DNA of 64,000 nucleotides from Chitinophagaceae bacterium (GCA_016786885.1 JAEUVO010000033.1:99225-163224); one strand, 5' to 3'; positions 1 to 8,608 are shown, counted from the stretch's first letter. Numbers and translations: made by a program. Notes: a model not told the origin generated them from the letters alone.

Positions 1-1
1 C

Positions 2-67
2 ACAGTCAATAGTCCACTGACGACAGTAGTTCACTTGTATTGCTATGGACTGTTGACCATCGACTGT
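2..67. repeat. Heptad-array imperfect hairpin upstream of clpB
   Basis: The left arm (2-29) is a run of 7-nt units, GTCAATA then GTCCACT, and the right arm (43-67) read on the other strand is GTCGATG, GTCAACA, GTCCATA. The two arms can pair imperfectly around a short loop. The element ends 20 bases before the clpB start codon. It may extend past the left edge of the window. It has the same architecture as the elements at 49560, 62607 and 63703. Function is unknown. Confidence 0.6.
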
Positions 68-86
68 TTACAATAAAATTAATACT

Positions 87-2711
87 ATGAATTTAGGAAA
101 CTTCACCATAAAAGCCGCTGAAGCATTTCAGCAGGCGCAGCAAATTGCCTTTAATGCGCAAAGTCCGAATATTGAGACCGAGCATATCTTAAAAGCGTTG
201 CTCGACCAGGAAGATTCGCCGGTTGAATATTTATTGAAAAAGAATAATGTCACCGTCAAACTTGTGGAAAGCAAACTCGATGAACTCATCAGTAAATTAC
301 CCAAAGCATCTGGCGAAGCGGCCCAGCAGATAAGCCGGGAAGCAAATAATGTTGTATTAAGGGCTGGTGCAGTACTTAAGCAATTCAAAGATGAGTTTGT
401 GACACCGGAGCATTTATTGCTCGCCATTGTGCAGGGTAATGATTCAACTGCCAAGCTGCTTAAAAATACAGGATTAACAGAGAAAGGATTGATTGCAGCG
501 ATCAAAGACCTGAGAAAAGGAGAGACCGTTACCTCACAAACACAATCACAGGAATTCAATGCGCTGAATAAATATGCCAAGAATTTAAATGAACTGGCAA
601 GACAGGGCAAACTCGACCCCGTTATCGGCCGTGATGAAGAAATAAGAAGAACATTACACATTCTTTCACGCAGAACAAAAAATAACCCGATACTCGTAGG
701 TGAACCCGGTGTTGGTAAAACAGCCATCGCCGAAGGTATTGCACACCGTATTGTAAATGGTGATGTGCCGGAGAATCTGAAATCAAAAATTATCTATGCA
801 CTTGATATGGGCCTGCTCATCGCCGGAGCAAAATATAAAGGCGAATTTGAAGAACGTTTGAAAGCAGTAGTGAAAGAAGTGAGTGGCAGCGATGGAGAAA
901 TTATCTTATTCATAGATGAGATACACACACTGGTTGGTGCAGGTGGCGGTGAAGGCGCCATGGATGCGGCCAATATTCTGAAACCTGCACTGGCCAAGGG
1001 TGATCTTCGTGCCGTGGGTGCCACTACACTGAACGAGTACCAGAAATTCTTTGAAAAAGATAAAGCATTAGAAAGACGTTTCCAGAAAGTGATGGTGGAT
1101 GAACCCAGTGTGGAAGATGCTATTTCCATCCTTCGTGGTTTGAAAGACAGGTATGAAACACACCACCATGTAAGAATAAAAGACGAAGCCATTATTGCGG
1201 CAGTGGAATTATCCAGCCGTTATGTTACAGATCGTTTCTTACCGGATAAAGCTATCGACTTGATAGATGAAAGTGCAGCCAAGCTCCGGCTGGAAATGAA
1301 TTCCATGCCGGAAGAACTGGATACACTGGAAAGGCAGATACGTCAATTAGAAATTGAACGGGAAGCTATCAAGAGAGAGAACGATGAAGGGAAATTGAAA
1401 GAACTGAACACGGAGATAGCTAACCTTGCTGTTACGAGAGATACTTACAAAGCTAAATGGAACCAGGAAAAAGAACTGGTGGAAAAAGTACAGAATGCAA
1501 AAGCTGAAATAGAAAACTTGAAACAGCAGGCCGAAAGGGCAGAACGGGAAGGCGATTATGGTAAAGTGGCCGAGATACGGTATGGTAAAGTGCAGCAGCA
1601 GGAGCAGCTTATTGCTGACCTGAGCAAACAGATAGCAGAAAGCGGCGAGAAAAGATTGCTAAAAGAAGAAGTGGATGCAGAAGACATTGCCGAAAGCATT
1701 GCCAAGGCAACAGGCATACCGGTACAAAAGATGCTGCAAAGTGACAGGGAAAAATTACTGAAGCTGGAAGAACACCTGCATGAAAGGGTAGTGGGGCAGG
1801 AAGAAGCCATCACCGCCGTGGCTGATGCGATAAGAAGAAGCCGTGCCGGATTGCAGGACCCGAAGAAACCGATCGGTTCTTTCATCTTTCTTGGTACTAC
1901 CGGTGTGGGTAAAACAGAACTGGCAAAAGCCCTTGCCGAATATTTGTTTGATGATGAAAGTATGATGACGAGGATAGACATGAGTGAGTACCAGGAAAAG
2001 CATACCGTGTCAAGATTGGTGGGTGCACCTCCCGGTTATGTAGGTTATGATGAAGGCGGGCAGTTAACCGAAGCGGTTAGAAGAAAGCCGTACAGTGTGG
2101 TATTGCTCGATGAAATTGAAAAAGCACACCCCGATGTATGGAATGTATTATTGCAGGTTCTTGATGATGGCCGGTTGACCGACAACAAAGGCCGGGTGGT
2201 GAATTTCAAGAACACCATCATCATCATGACAAGCAATATCGGCAGCCATTTGATCATGGATGCATTTGAAAACATTAAAGAAAAAGATATTGAAGAAGCA
2301 GCAGGCAAAGCAAAAGTGGAAGTGATGAATTTGCTGCGGCAGACTATACGACCTGAGTTTCTCAACCGGGTGGATGAGATCATCATGTTCCAGCCGCTGC
2401 TGAAGAAAGAGATAAGGGGCATAGTGGGTATCCAGTTAAATAAGTTAATTGGGTTGGTAAGGGAAAGCGGCATTGACCTTCAATTCAGTGATTATGCCCT
2501 TGAGTTTCTCGCTGAGCAGGGCTTTGACCCGCAGTTTGGTGCAAGGCCACTGAAGCGGCTGATACAAAAAGAAATTGTAAACCAGTTATCGAAAAGAATA
2601 CTGGCGGGGGATATTGATAAGACAAAGCCGGTATTAGTTGATGTGTTTGACAATACGGTTGTGTTTAGGAATGAAACACCTGAGTTAGAGAAGGCTGGAA
2701 AGAAAAAGTAA
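87..2711 (+). CDS. clpB: ATP-dependent disaggregase ClpB
   Basis: Hsp100 chaperone that pulls polypeptides out of aggregates together with DnaK in the cytoplasm. The 874-aa length is typical of full-length ClpB. Order: Clp N-domain (about 1-145), first AAA+ module with Walker A GEPGVGKT near residue 204 and Walker B ILFIDEIHT, a long coiled-coil middle domain (about 400-530, rich in E, K, Q) that separates ClpB from ClpA/ClpC, second AAA+ module with GTTGVGKT near 601, and the D2-small domain with RPEFLNRVDE. No ClpP-binding loop is obvious. It is followed by a terminator-like hairpin and a convergent gene. A heptad-array hairpin occupies its leader; I saw no clear heat-shock promoter or CIRCE-like operator in the 86 bases available. 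Confidence 0.97.
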   Translation: MNLGNFTIKAAEAFQQAQQIAFNAQSPNIETEHILKALLDQEDSPVEYLLKKNNVTVKLVESKLDELISKLPKASGEAAQQISREANNVVLRAGAVLKQFKDEFVTPEHLLLAIVQGNDSTAKLLKNTGLTEKGLIAAIKDLRKGETVTSQTQSQEFNALNKYAKNLNELARQGKLDPVIGRDEEIRRTLHILSRRTKNNPILVGEPGVGKTAIAEGIAHRIVNGDVPENLKSKIIYALDMGLLIAGAKYKGEFEERLKAVVKEVSGSDGEIILFIDEIHTLVGAGGGEGAMDAANILKPALAKGDLRAVGATTLNEYQKFFEKDKALERRFQKVMVDEPSVEDAISILRGLKDRYETHHHVRIKDEAIIAAVELSSRYVTDRFLPDKAIDLIDESAAKLRLEMNSMPEELDTLERQIRQLEIEREAIKRENDEGKLKELNTEIANLAVTRDTYKAKWNQEKELVEKVQNAKAEIENLKQQAERAEREGDYGKVAEIRYGKVQQQEQLIADLSKQIAESGEKRLLKEEVDAEDIAESIAKATGIPVQKMLQSDREKLLKLEEHLHERVVGQEEAITAVADAIRRSRAGLQDPKKPIGSFIFLGTTGVGKTELAKALAEYLFDDESMMTRIDMSEYQEKHTVSRLVGAPPGYVGYDEGGQLTEAVRRKPYSVVLLDEIEKAHPDVWNVLLQVLDDGRLTDNKGRVVNFKNTIIIMTSNIGSHLIMDAFENIKEKDIEEAAGKAKVEVMNLLRQTIRPEFLNRVDEIIMFQPLLKKEIRGIVGIQLNKLIGLVRESGIDLQFSDYALEFLAEQGFDPQFGARPLKRLIQKEIVNQLSKRILAGDIDKTKPVLVDVFDNTVVFRNETPELEKAGKKK

Positions 2712-2725
2712 AAATTCAAAAGTGA

Positions 2726-2751
2726 AAAGCCCTGACGAGAGTTGGGGCTTT
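2726..2751. terminator. Terminator-like hairpin between convergent genes
   Basis: AAAGCCC pairs with GGGCTTT across an 12-13 nt loop, between the stop codons of clpB and the convergent YbjQ-domain gene. The T-run is weak on either strand, so efficiency is uncertain. Confidence 0.5.
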
Positions 2752-2755
2752 GTTC

Positions 2756-3856
2756 TTAGGATAAAAATTCTGAGATCAACTCAATTTTCTGTCCTATGTA
2801 ATCCTCGATTGTTGAAAGTTTTGTCTCAGTAGATTTAAATCCATAAATATCTTTATTACAACTACTACAGTTGGCCCCAATATCGTTATTTGTTTTCCCG
2901 CATTCACAAGTCCATACTTCTTTTTCTTTTGAAGATAGTAATTGTTTTTTAGTTGTTCGAGTGCCTCTTTCAACGAAATTAGTTAGAATATACTCTCTTA
3001 TAATTCGGAGGTTATCCAAATCTTCTTTATTATAGAACGGCTTGTCGTAGGTTATGCACCATAAACCTCTTTTTTTTATTTCAAAATCACTGTTTTTGAG
3101 TAATTCGAAACTTTTTATGATGTCTAATAGATCTAAGTCTTTAATGATGGAGCATATTTTTAAAGCTAATTTTTCTTTTTTTTCATTTTTGACCTGATTG
3201 TATAGAAGATCACTTTTTTTGCTTTCAGGTAAGTTATCTATGTAATTAACTAGTTGCTTGTAAAAGGTATTACAGGGTGTAGGGGTCGTTTGTTCATGAT
3301 CCAGAAGTTCATTAAATTTTATTAATAAATATGGAAATATTTCATCGACCTGATTAGTTGTAATAAACTCCCACGTTTCATCGTCCAAGTTTAGATTTCC
3401 TGCTTCTACTTTCTTTAGAATTGCTTTTTTGCTTCTCAAAGTATCAATTCTGTCGACTCCAATATTCTCAAATCTTTCGTTTAGCTTTTCTAAAGAGTTT
3501 TTTATTGACTGTTCCTTTTCAATTATTACGGCAGTTCCCATAGCAGTTAACATAAACATGGACTTTCCTTTCCCTGAGATTTCATCCAAGTCAATATGAA
3601 GACCAATAATACAGTTGGCGCCAATCTCATATGCACTGGATTTTAGCTTTTCAATCGCTTCACTATAAAGTGCAGTCAATTGCTTTTGATAAGATTCTGA
3701 TCGACCGCCAAATACATCGCTGAAGGAAGCAAAGAAGTCGCTAAATAAATTTGTCCCAGCAACTAAGTGAGCAGAAACAGGTCTTAAATAGTGTTTTATT
3801 TTTATGTCAGCTGGTGGCGAAGTTGTTATAACTAATATATCTCTGGGACCGGCCAT
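2756..3856 (-). CDS. YbjQ-type domain protein with C-terminal zinc ribbon
   Basis: 366 aa. The first ~115 residues resemble the YbjQ/UPF0145 putative heavy-metal-binding fold: an early ILVITTSPP strand, a long helix with SEAIEKLKSSAYEIGAN, then CIIGLHIDLDEISGKGKSMFM. About 200 helical residues without a recognised family follow, then a zinc ribbon made of two CxC/CxxC-type knuckles (CECGK, then CSSCNK) near residues 315-335. YbjQ proteins are usually only ~100 aa, so this is an unusual fusion. The gene looks clearly more AT-rich than clpB or the downstream genes and lies next to a transposase remnant, which hints at transfer. There is no signal peptide or membrane segment, so it is probably cytoplasmic. 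Function is not known. Confidence 0.75.
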   Translation of the reverse strand: MAGPRDILVITTSPPADIKIKHYLRPVSAHLVAGTNLFSDFFASFSDVFGGRSESYQKQLTALYSEAIEKLKSSAYEIGANCIIGLHIDLDEISGKGKSMFMLTAMGTAVIIEKEQSIKNSLEKLNERFENIGVDRIDTLRSKKAILKKVEAGNLNLDDETWEFITTNQVDEIFPYLLIKFNELLDHEQTTPTPCNTFYKQLVNYIDNLPESKKSDLLYNQVKNEKKEKLALKICSIIKDLDLLDIIKSFELLKNSDFEIKKRGLWCITYDKPFYNKEDLDNLRIIREYILTNFVERGTRTTKKQLLSSKEKEVWTCECGKTNNDIGANCSSCNKDIYGFKSTETKLSTIEDYIGQKIELISEFLS

Positions 3857-4001
3857 TTCATTTGTATTTGTAAGGTTTAAACAATGGTTAGTATAGAGTT
3901 ATCAGTGAAGTTAAAGAAATTACCCCATGCTGTCTCAACTAAAGCAGTTGCAGATGCCGATGTAAATCTCAGCTATTCTAAAGCTGTGAAGTTCATGCCG
4001 G

Positions 4002-4054
4002 AACGCTATGCGAAACTTCCAGTTTCGCAGTTGTATTGTATCGCCTGTGGCGAT
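4002..4054 (-). repeat. REP-like double hairpin, copy 1 (inverted)
   Basis: Read on the minus strand it holds a small hairpin ATCGCC-aca-GGCGAT (4040-4054) followed by a larger hairpin with stem TGCGAAACT and loop GGA (4009-4029), then CATAGCGTT. It is the inverted partner of the copy at 4062: spacers and the outer CGCATAGCGTT are shared while stem bases differ in a compensated way. Confidence 0.8.
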
Positions 4055-4061
4055 GAGTACC

Positions 4062-4113
4062 ATTGCCGAAGGCAATAAAATAAAACTGCGGGGCTGCAAG
4101 CCCCGCATAGCGT
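4062..4113 (+). repeat. REP-like double hairpin, copy 2
   Basis: Small hairpin ATTGCC-gaa-GGCAAT (4062-4076), an A-rich spacer AAAATAAAAC, then a large hairpin TGCGGGGCT-gca-AGCCCCGCA (4087-4107) and ATAGCGTT. It ends about 8 bases from the stop codon of the RAYT gene and forms a head-to-head pair with copy 1, as in REP/BIME units. Confidence 0.85.
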
Positions 4114-4120
4114 TGATACA

Positions 4121-4678
4121 TTACAATAAGAAATCTATATCCATCAATCCTTTCTTTCCTTCATAATTCGCAGCACTGCTATACAAGTAATGCGAAGGTT
4201 CAGCTACTAATCCACCTCTAACCGGGTTGTCGTGTATATAATTAAGTTTTGTGCGCAGAAATGATTCACTGTGCAATTCTTCCGGGTGGTTATTGCCAGT
4301 CCATACTTTGAAATTATCATTGGCTGCTGTCCGGCTGGCATAAAAGCGAAACATGTACAACAGCCAGTCACGACGGCTTTCTGGTTCTGCTTCAATAGAA
4401 GCAGTAATTGCTTTACTGGTATATGTTTTAAAATCCCTTACTATATCACTCAGGTTGTTATTAGTTGCAGTCCAGATGCTGTGGATATGGTTCGACATAA
4501 TAACATATGCACCGATTTGGAGGCCTTTATTGCTGCGACAATACTGCATACTTTCTATCATCAGATCCCTGTACCGTTGCCGGCAGAAAATATCAATCTA
4601 GCCCATGATGGAAAAGGTAAGAAAATGAGTGGCAGACTGATCCCTGATTTTGTAGCCATCGGCAAATTCATAACTCAT
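4121..4678 (-). pseudogene. RAYT (REP-associated tyrosine transposase), amber-interrupted
   Basis: Single-strand HUH transposase of the Y1/IS200-like RAYT group, thought to act on REP hairpins. Starting at the ATG at 4676-4678 the reading frame runs MSYEFADGYKIRDQSATHF and continues LTFSIMG, then hits TAG at 4598-4600 (codon 27), where family members usually have Trp; the frame resumes with IDIFCRQRYRDL and stays open to 4121. Full length with that codon read would be 185 aa, normal for RAYTs. The HUH motif (MSNHIHSIW) and the region of the catalytic Tyr (NYIHDNPVRGG) are intact. If the amber is real, an alternative start at 4561 gives only a 146-aa N-truncated product. REP-like hairpins flank both ends tightly. 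Confidence 0.85.
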
Positions 4679-4711
4679 AACAAAAGTTTGTAAAAATGAA
4701 ATTACTGATAG

Positions 4712-4760
4712 TTATTGCTGAAAGCAATAAAATACAACTTCGGGACTGCAAGTCCCGAAG
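4712..4760 (+). repeat. REP-like double hairpin, copy 3
   Basis: Small hairpin TTATTGCT-gaa-AGCAATAA (4712-4730), spacer AAATACAA, and a large hairpin CTTCGGGACT-gca-AGTCCCGAAG (4738-4760). It starts 34 bases upstream of the RAYT start codon, in the same orientation as copy 2. The large stem differs from copies 1 and 2 on both strands, so pairing is preserved. Confidence 0.85.
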
Positions 4761-4778
4761 AGCAGGGGAGCGGGGGCT

Positions 4779-5234
4779 TCATTCTGCTAAGCTGGTAATT
4801 TGCTTCGTTCTGATAGGGGCTGTTTGCCACAGCACCCATGCAGCGCTTATAATAATTATGTTCTTCATGATATATTGTCCTACCAGTGTAAACCCATAAG
4901 GAGCCACCTTGAAAGAAAGATCGGGGAAGAATAACATGGGTGTGAAAGTGCAGAACATATGCAGTAAAAGAAACAATAAAAGCTTGCGGATGAATAAACC
5001 TGTCAGCAACAGGATGCCAAGCGCTACTTCCCAGATGGCCAGCAAAAGGATGCTTGTTTGTGCAGGAATGAGACCGGCGGTGAGCTTATGAATAGTGTTG
5101 ATGGCGAGATCTTCGGCCGGGCTGTAGCCATGAAAGAATTTCAGCATGCCAAACCATATATAAATGATACCGATGCTGCAGCGCAGCACGGTCAGCGATC
5201 TGTTGCTGATGCTTATCCTGCTTTCATTTTTCAT
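4779..5234 (-). CDS. DoxX-like integral membrane protein
   Basis: 151 aa with four predicted membrane segments: IGIIYIWFGMLKFF, ILLLAIWEVALGILLLTGLF, LLLFLLLHMFCTF and MKNIIIISAAWVLW. The pattern of a first helix followed by a short loop with HKLTAGLIP and a second helix with WEVALGILLL fits the DoxX/YkgB-like group of small bacterial membrane proteins, whose biochemical role is poorly defined. No operon partner is close: the gene is preceded by a ~150-bp gap and followed by REP copy 3. Family assignment is by pattern only. Confidence 0.7.
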   Translation of the reverse strand: MKNESRISISNRSLTVLRCSIGIIYIWFGMLKFFHGYSPAEDLAINTIHKLTAGLIPAQTSILLLAIWEVALGILLLTGLFIRKLLLFLLLHMFCTFTPMLFFPDLSFKVAPYGFTLVGQYIMKNIIIISAAWVLWQTAPIRTKQITSLAE

Positions 5235-5390
5235 GCTGAATTTTTAAGCGACTAAATAAAAATTATCAAACTTCCTGAGGCTTGAGAAAGCTCAATACCC
5301 GGCATGATAAATATCAGCTCAGCATAATAAGTGGTGGTTAAGGCAATTGTTTTTCCTTCGCCGGATCTGGTAAGCTGGCCCCGGTGTAAG

Positions 5391-6209
5391 TTAATAACTG
5401 TTTATGCCGGCAATAATAGCTCCTGTAACTTTTTCAAACAGGGTTTCAGATAGCTGTTCGTATAAATCGTTTTTTTCAGGGCCGTCAAACCCTAAATCAT
5501 TCCATGAACCCATGCCACCAAACACCCAGCTTTGTGCAGCTCCAAAAATCAGTTGTCGGGCTGTTATATCATAGTTCTTATTGATAAGCAGATCCGGGTA
5601 ATAAAATGTGGCGCCCGGGCCTTCACTCTCTAATTCCGTAAGTGCTTTAGCAAAGCAATCAGCCCAGTTATCTAATTTTTCTTGCCGGGCAAATTGTTCT
5701 GTTTGTTGCAAAGCCTCTTTTAATTCATTTTTTACAGGATTCAATAATAATTGCAAGTTAATAGTGGGTTTCTTTCGGGCTACTGCTTCATATTCTACCA
5801 GCCAGCCCTGTTGTTCAGGGTTTTCATGTTGCTGGTAATTCCAGTGGGCATACCAGAAATCAGAATATTTTTTATACACAGCTTCAATAAGCCATGTACC
5901 TCCACCGCCAACCAGCCCGGCTGTTTTGTAATCTTTAAACTGGCTTTGGTCTTTTGTATGCTGGTAAAAGAGTTTTAACTCACGACAATCATCTTTTTTC
6001 AGAAACTGAAACCATTCTTCGGGGTTATTCCCGGCAGCAACAGCTTTTTCTTTAGAAAAGAATGATTCTTTGTAGGTTTTAAAACTGAGCTTTTTACAGT
6101 ATTTGAAAACAGCATGCTGATTATAACAGGGTGCAGGGTTGCCTGTATTGATATACTCATTGCCGTATGAAATAAGGGAAAGTTTTTGGCTTAAGGTATC
6201 GTCCATCAA
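5391..6209 (-). CDS. Conserved hypothetical protein
   Basis: 272 aa, no signal peptide, no membrane segment, rich in aromatic residues (many W, Y and F) with runs such as GLVGGGGTWLIEAVYKKYSDFW and SWVFGGMGSWNDLGF. The composition suggests a soluble cytoplasmic protein. I do not recognise a family. The start at 6209 (MMDDTLSQK) is the first ATG of the open frame. The neighbouring exported protein gene is on the same strand about 70 bases upstream, so they may be co-transcribed. Confidence 0.75.
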   Translation of the reverse strand: MMDDTLSQKLSLISYGNEYINTGNPAPCYNQHAVFKYCKKLSFKTYKESFFSKEKAVAAGNNPEEWFQFLKKDDCRELKLFYQHTKDQSQFKDYKTAGLVGGGGTWLIEAVYKKYSDFWYAHWNYQQHENPEQQGWLVEYEAVARKKPTINLQLLLNPVKNELKEALQQTEQFARQEKLDNWADCFAKALTELESEGPGATFYYPDLLINKNYDITARQLIFGAAQSWVFGGMGSWNDLGFDGPEKNDLYEQLSETLFEKVTGAIIAGINSY

Positions 6210-6276
6210 TCTAAGGTATTATCTTTTTCTTCTTCCTGCAGGATCTGCCAAAGCCGGCCTGGTGCAAAAAGTACAT

Positions 6277-6747
6277 TCAAAACCGCCAGCCAATGGAGGC
6301 GCCAAAGAACCCCGGCTCATTATTTTCCTTGCTAAAAAAGGGAGTGTATATCAGTTTCCACATCAGCCCGTAAGGAGTATGGTGACGGTAACCCACAGAA
6401 GGTATAAATGCAACCTGATAAGGATTGGAAAACAGCTGACTTTTGTTATCATCCCAAACATCCCGTTCAGCCAGCGTAATACCAGCCCCTGTTTCTATAA
6501 AGGATCTTTGTTTGCCAATATTAATCAGATACACCACACCAAGTGGAATAGCAGGTTTTATGCCTCCCAGCCCTATGCCGGCACGAATACCAAAACCCGG
6601 CTTATCAGCTAATTGCAGTTCGTAGTTTGCCGACAGCACAATGCCATTGCCTAATATTTCCAGATAAGTGGTGTGCTTTTTAAAGTTTTTTTGTGCCTGT
6701 GCCTGCAGGGCAGCCACTAGCAGAATAGCAGCGATTATTTTTTTCAT
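6277..6747 (-). CDS. Exported hypothetical protein, probably small outer-membrane barrel
   Basis: The ATG at 6745-6747 was chosen because it gives a clear signal peptide, MKKIIAAILLVAALQAQA followed by Q; the longer frame upstream adds 49 residues with no sense as a leader. The mature ~137 aa alternates hydrophobic and polar residues in strands (YLEILGNGIVLSANYEL, GFGIRAGIGLG) and ends in aromatic WRF, typical of an outer-membrane beta-barrel. No specific family recognised. Confidence 0.75.
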   Translation of the reverse strand: MKKIIAAILLVAALQAQAQKNFKKHTTYLEILGNGIVLSANYELQLADKPGFGIRAGIGLGGIKPAIPLGVVYLINIGKQRSFIETGAGITLAERDVWDDNKSQLFSNPYQVAFIPSVGYRHHTPYGLMWKLIYTPFFSKENNEPGFFGASIGWRF

Positions 6748-6803
6748 AACAGTGGAGAGGTTTACTAGGTAAAAACGAAAGCAAGATCGTTTTATTTTAC
6801 GCC

Positions 6804-6830
6804 GTTGTTGGTGTTTCCCCCACCAACAAC
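6804..6830. repeat. Perfect 10-bp inverted repeat in divergent spacer
   Basis: GTTGTTGGTG (6804-6813) and CACCAACAAC (6821-6830) flank a 7-nt pyrimidine loop. It lies in the spacer between divergent genes at 6747 and 7005, about 57 bases upstream of the first. It could be an operator or the hairpin of an untranslated leader. There is no T-run. Confidence 0.5.
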
Positions 6831-6890
6831 ACAATGTATAGGAGATCATCTCCCAGTTCTCTTTAGTCTTAGCAATCAATAAGAAAAAAA

Positions 6891-6925
6891 CCAACAGGTT
6901 AGTTATCTATCGTTTGCGACGATGG
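6891..6925 (+). repeat. 35-bp imperfect direct repeat, copy 1
   Basis: Starts CCAACAGGTTAGTTATC and ends in CGACGATGG; about 27 of 35 positions match 8609-8643. Part of it can form a hairpin (TCTATCGT with ACGATGGA, one G-T pair). The two copies bracket the gene at 7005-8579. Confidence 0.4.
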
Positions 6926-7004
6926 ACGGCAATGGCAGAAAGACCTGGGATATTCCTGATTATTGCATTTCACCAAAACAATTTTATCTTGTAAAAAAAA
7001 TCCT

Positions 7005-8579
7005 ATGTCAAAATTATCCGCCGTTTTGCTGGCTTTATTGTTGCCTGTATTGCTGTATTCCCAGCAGCCCAAATACATTATGGGGCCGGTTTCTAAGAAG
7101 CCCAAAGGGGGCTCCGATTTCAGTGTGCTTTATTCTTCGGATAATGAGACCATTCTTTTAAGAGGTGGCAGCAGTGGTTTCGGATTGGGTGTAATGACCA
7201 CTCTCGCCATCGGAATAACCGTGAATTTCAATACTCTTACTATTGAAAAATATGATCAGCACTTCAAGCTGGTAAAAACAGTGAATGCCAAAAGCAGTTT
7301 TGGCAGAGACCTTCTTTTTTTAGGGACCATCGAATCGGCCGGGCAGCATTATATAATACTGGCTGATGCCGGGAATAAGCAGGTTGAGATATTCAAAGCG
7401 CAGATCAATACGGTTTCTTTACAGCTGACGTCGGCACCTGAGAAAATTGCCACCCTTGATATAAACAATAAGCAGGAAGATGATGTGGTGTTTACCTGGT
7501 CGCCTGATAAAAGCAAAATGGCTTTTGTATCAAGAAATACAAAACTTGATAAGAGTGATAAGAACCTGTCTGTGCAGGTGCTGGATAAAGATTTTAAGCC
7601 TTTATGGAACAGCAGAACGGCATTGCCTATGGGAGACATACATAGCAGGGCGGGTGAATTGTCCCTGAACAATAATGGCGATGTTTTTATGCTGGTGCGG
7701 AAACTATGGAGTAAGAAGGAGAGTAAAAAACATACGCTGGATTTTTTTTACAGCCTTTTCAAAGTAACAAAAAGTACGGTAAAAGAAATGCCGCTGGTTT
7801 ATGAAGAGTATGAATTGAATAATGCCTCTGTAGTTTGCCTGTCCGATAAGATAGCAGTGCAGGGCTATTGTATTGAAAGGGGAGAATGGGGCATGTTTGA
7901 TGATGCTACGGCGATGTACACAATTGTTACCGGCTATGATATGGCGGCGGCACCTATAAAAGCCTCTTTCTTTACTTCTGCAGGGGAGAATATGTTTGAT
8001 CCCGCTGCAAAAAGAAACCCGGACCAGCCGGTAAAAGAAACTACCAAAATTGAGACCCGGTCAAAAAGCTATTATCCCAACGGCGATTGTCTTATTGCAG
8101 CTGAAGCGATTCGTGGCGGGGAAATTTCGAATACGGTCAACCGGATGACATTCACACATACATATGCAGAGCATTCTAATATTTTGCTTGTCTTTATTAA
8201 AGCTGACGGGACGATTAAATACAGTAAACGAATAATAAAACTACAAACACAATCAGACGAAGATCTTTATGCTTCAGTTGTCACCGGATGGAAGGATAAT
8301 AAGACTATTTTCCTGTATAATGATGATAAACGCAATCCATTGGATAAAAATGTTTTTAAAACAATCACCAGTGATTTCAGGAATTCGCATCTTATTGCAG
8401 CCACAGTGGATGAAGAAGGTAACATTAAAAAATTCAAGTGTATTGATAATGCAAACAATGAAACCTGCATAATACCCTGGGATTGTGGCACTGTTCGGGA
8501 GGGAGAGATCATTGTAATCGGCAGCCGTTTTCATGCTCTTGCAAAGACAGAAGTCCAGGTGGGGAAAGTTATTTTTTAG
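7005..8579 (+). CDS. Exported protein of unknown function
   Basis: 525 aa from the ATG at 7005, chosen because it gives the signal peptide MSKLSAVLLALLLPVLLYS followed by QQPKY; the frame is open 14 codons further up but without a leader-like N-terminus. The mature part has many regularly spaced strand-like segments (FSVLYSSDNETILLRGG, HYIILADAGNKQVEIF, FTWSPDKSKMAFVSRNTK) resembling beta-propeller blades with SPDKSKMAF, though I cannot assign a family. Probably periplasmic or surface-exposed. A short TATCTTG close to the start may be the -7 box. It is bracketed by a 35-bp imperfect direct repeat. Confidence 0.8.
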   Translation: MSKLSAVLLALLLPVLLYSQQPKYIMGPVSKKPKGGSDFSVLYSSDNETILLRGGSSGFGLGVMTTLAIGITVNFNTLTIEKYDQHFKLVKTVNAKSSFGRDLLFLGTIESAGQHYIILADAGNKQVEIFKAQINTVSLQLTSAPEKIATLDINNKQEDDVVFTWSPDKSKMAFVSRNTKLDKSDKNLSVQVLDKDFKPLWNSRTALPMGDIHSRAGELSLNNNGDVFMLVRKLWSKKESKKHTLDFFYSLFKVTKSTVKEMPLVYEEYELNNASVVCLSDKIAVQGYCIERGEWGMFDDATAMYTIVTGYDMAAAPIKASFFTSAGENMFDPAAKRNPDQPVKETTKIETRSKSYYPNGDCLIAAEAIRGGEISNTVNRMTFTHTYAEHSNILLVFIKADGTIKYSKRIIKLQTQSDEDLYASVVTGWKDNKTIFLYNDDKRNPLDKNVFKTITSDFRNSHLIAATVDEEGNIKKFKCIDNANNETCIIPWDCGTVREGEIIVIGSRFHALAKTEVQVGKVIF

Positions 8580-8608
8580 TAAACCGCGGATATCTTTAGC
8601 CATAGTAA

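Noticed and set aside
128..2719. Several 75-200 codon frames on the minus strand inside clpB
   Set aside because: They are Ser-, Leu- and Phe-rich antisense shadows of a clear ClpB gene.
3884..4078. 64-codon open frame on the plus strand
   Set aside because: It runs through the REP-like hairpins at 4002-4078 and has no plausible leader or composition; the frame is a by-product of the repeat.
4271..4693. 140-codon open frame on the plus strand
   Set aside because: It is antisense to the RAYT gene, whose motifs explain the conservation.
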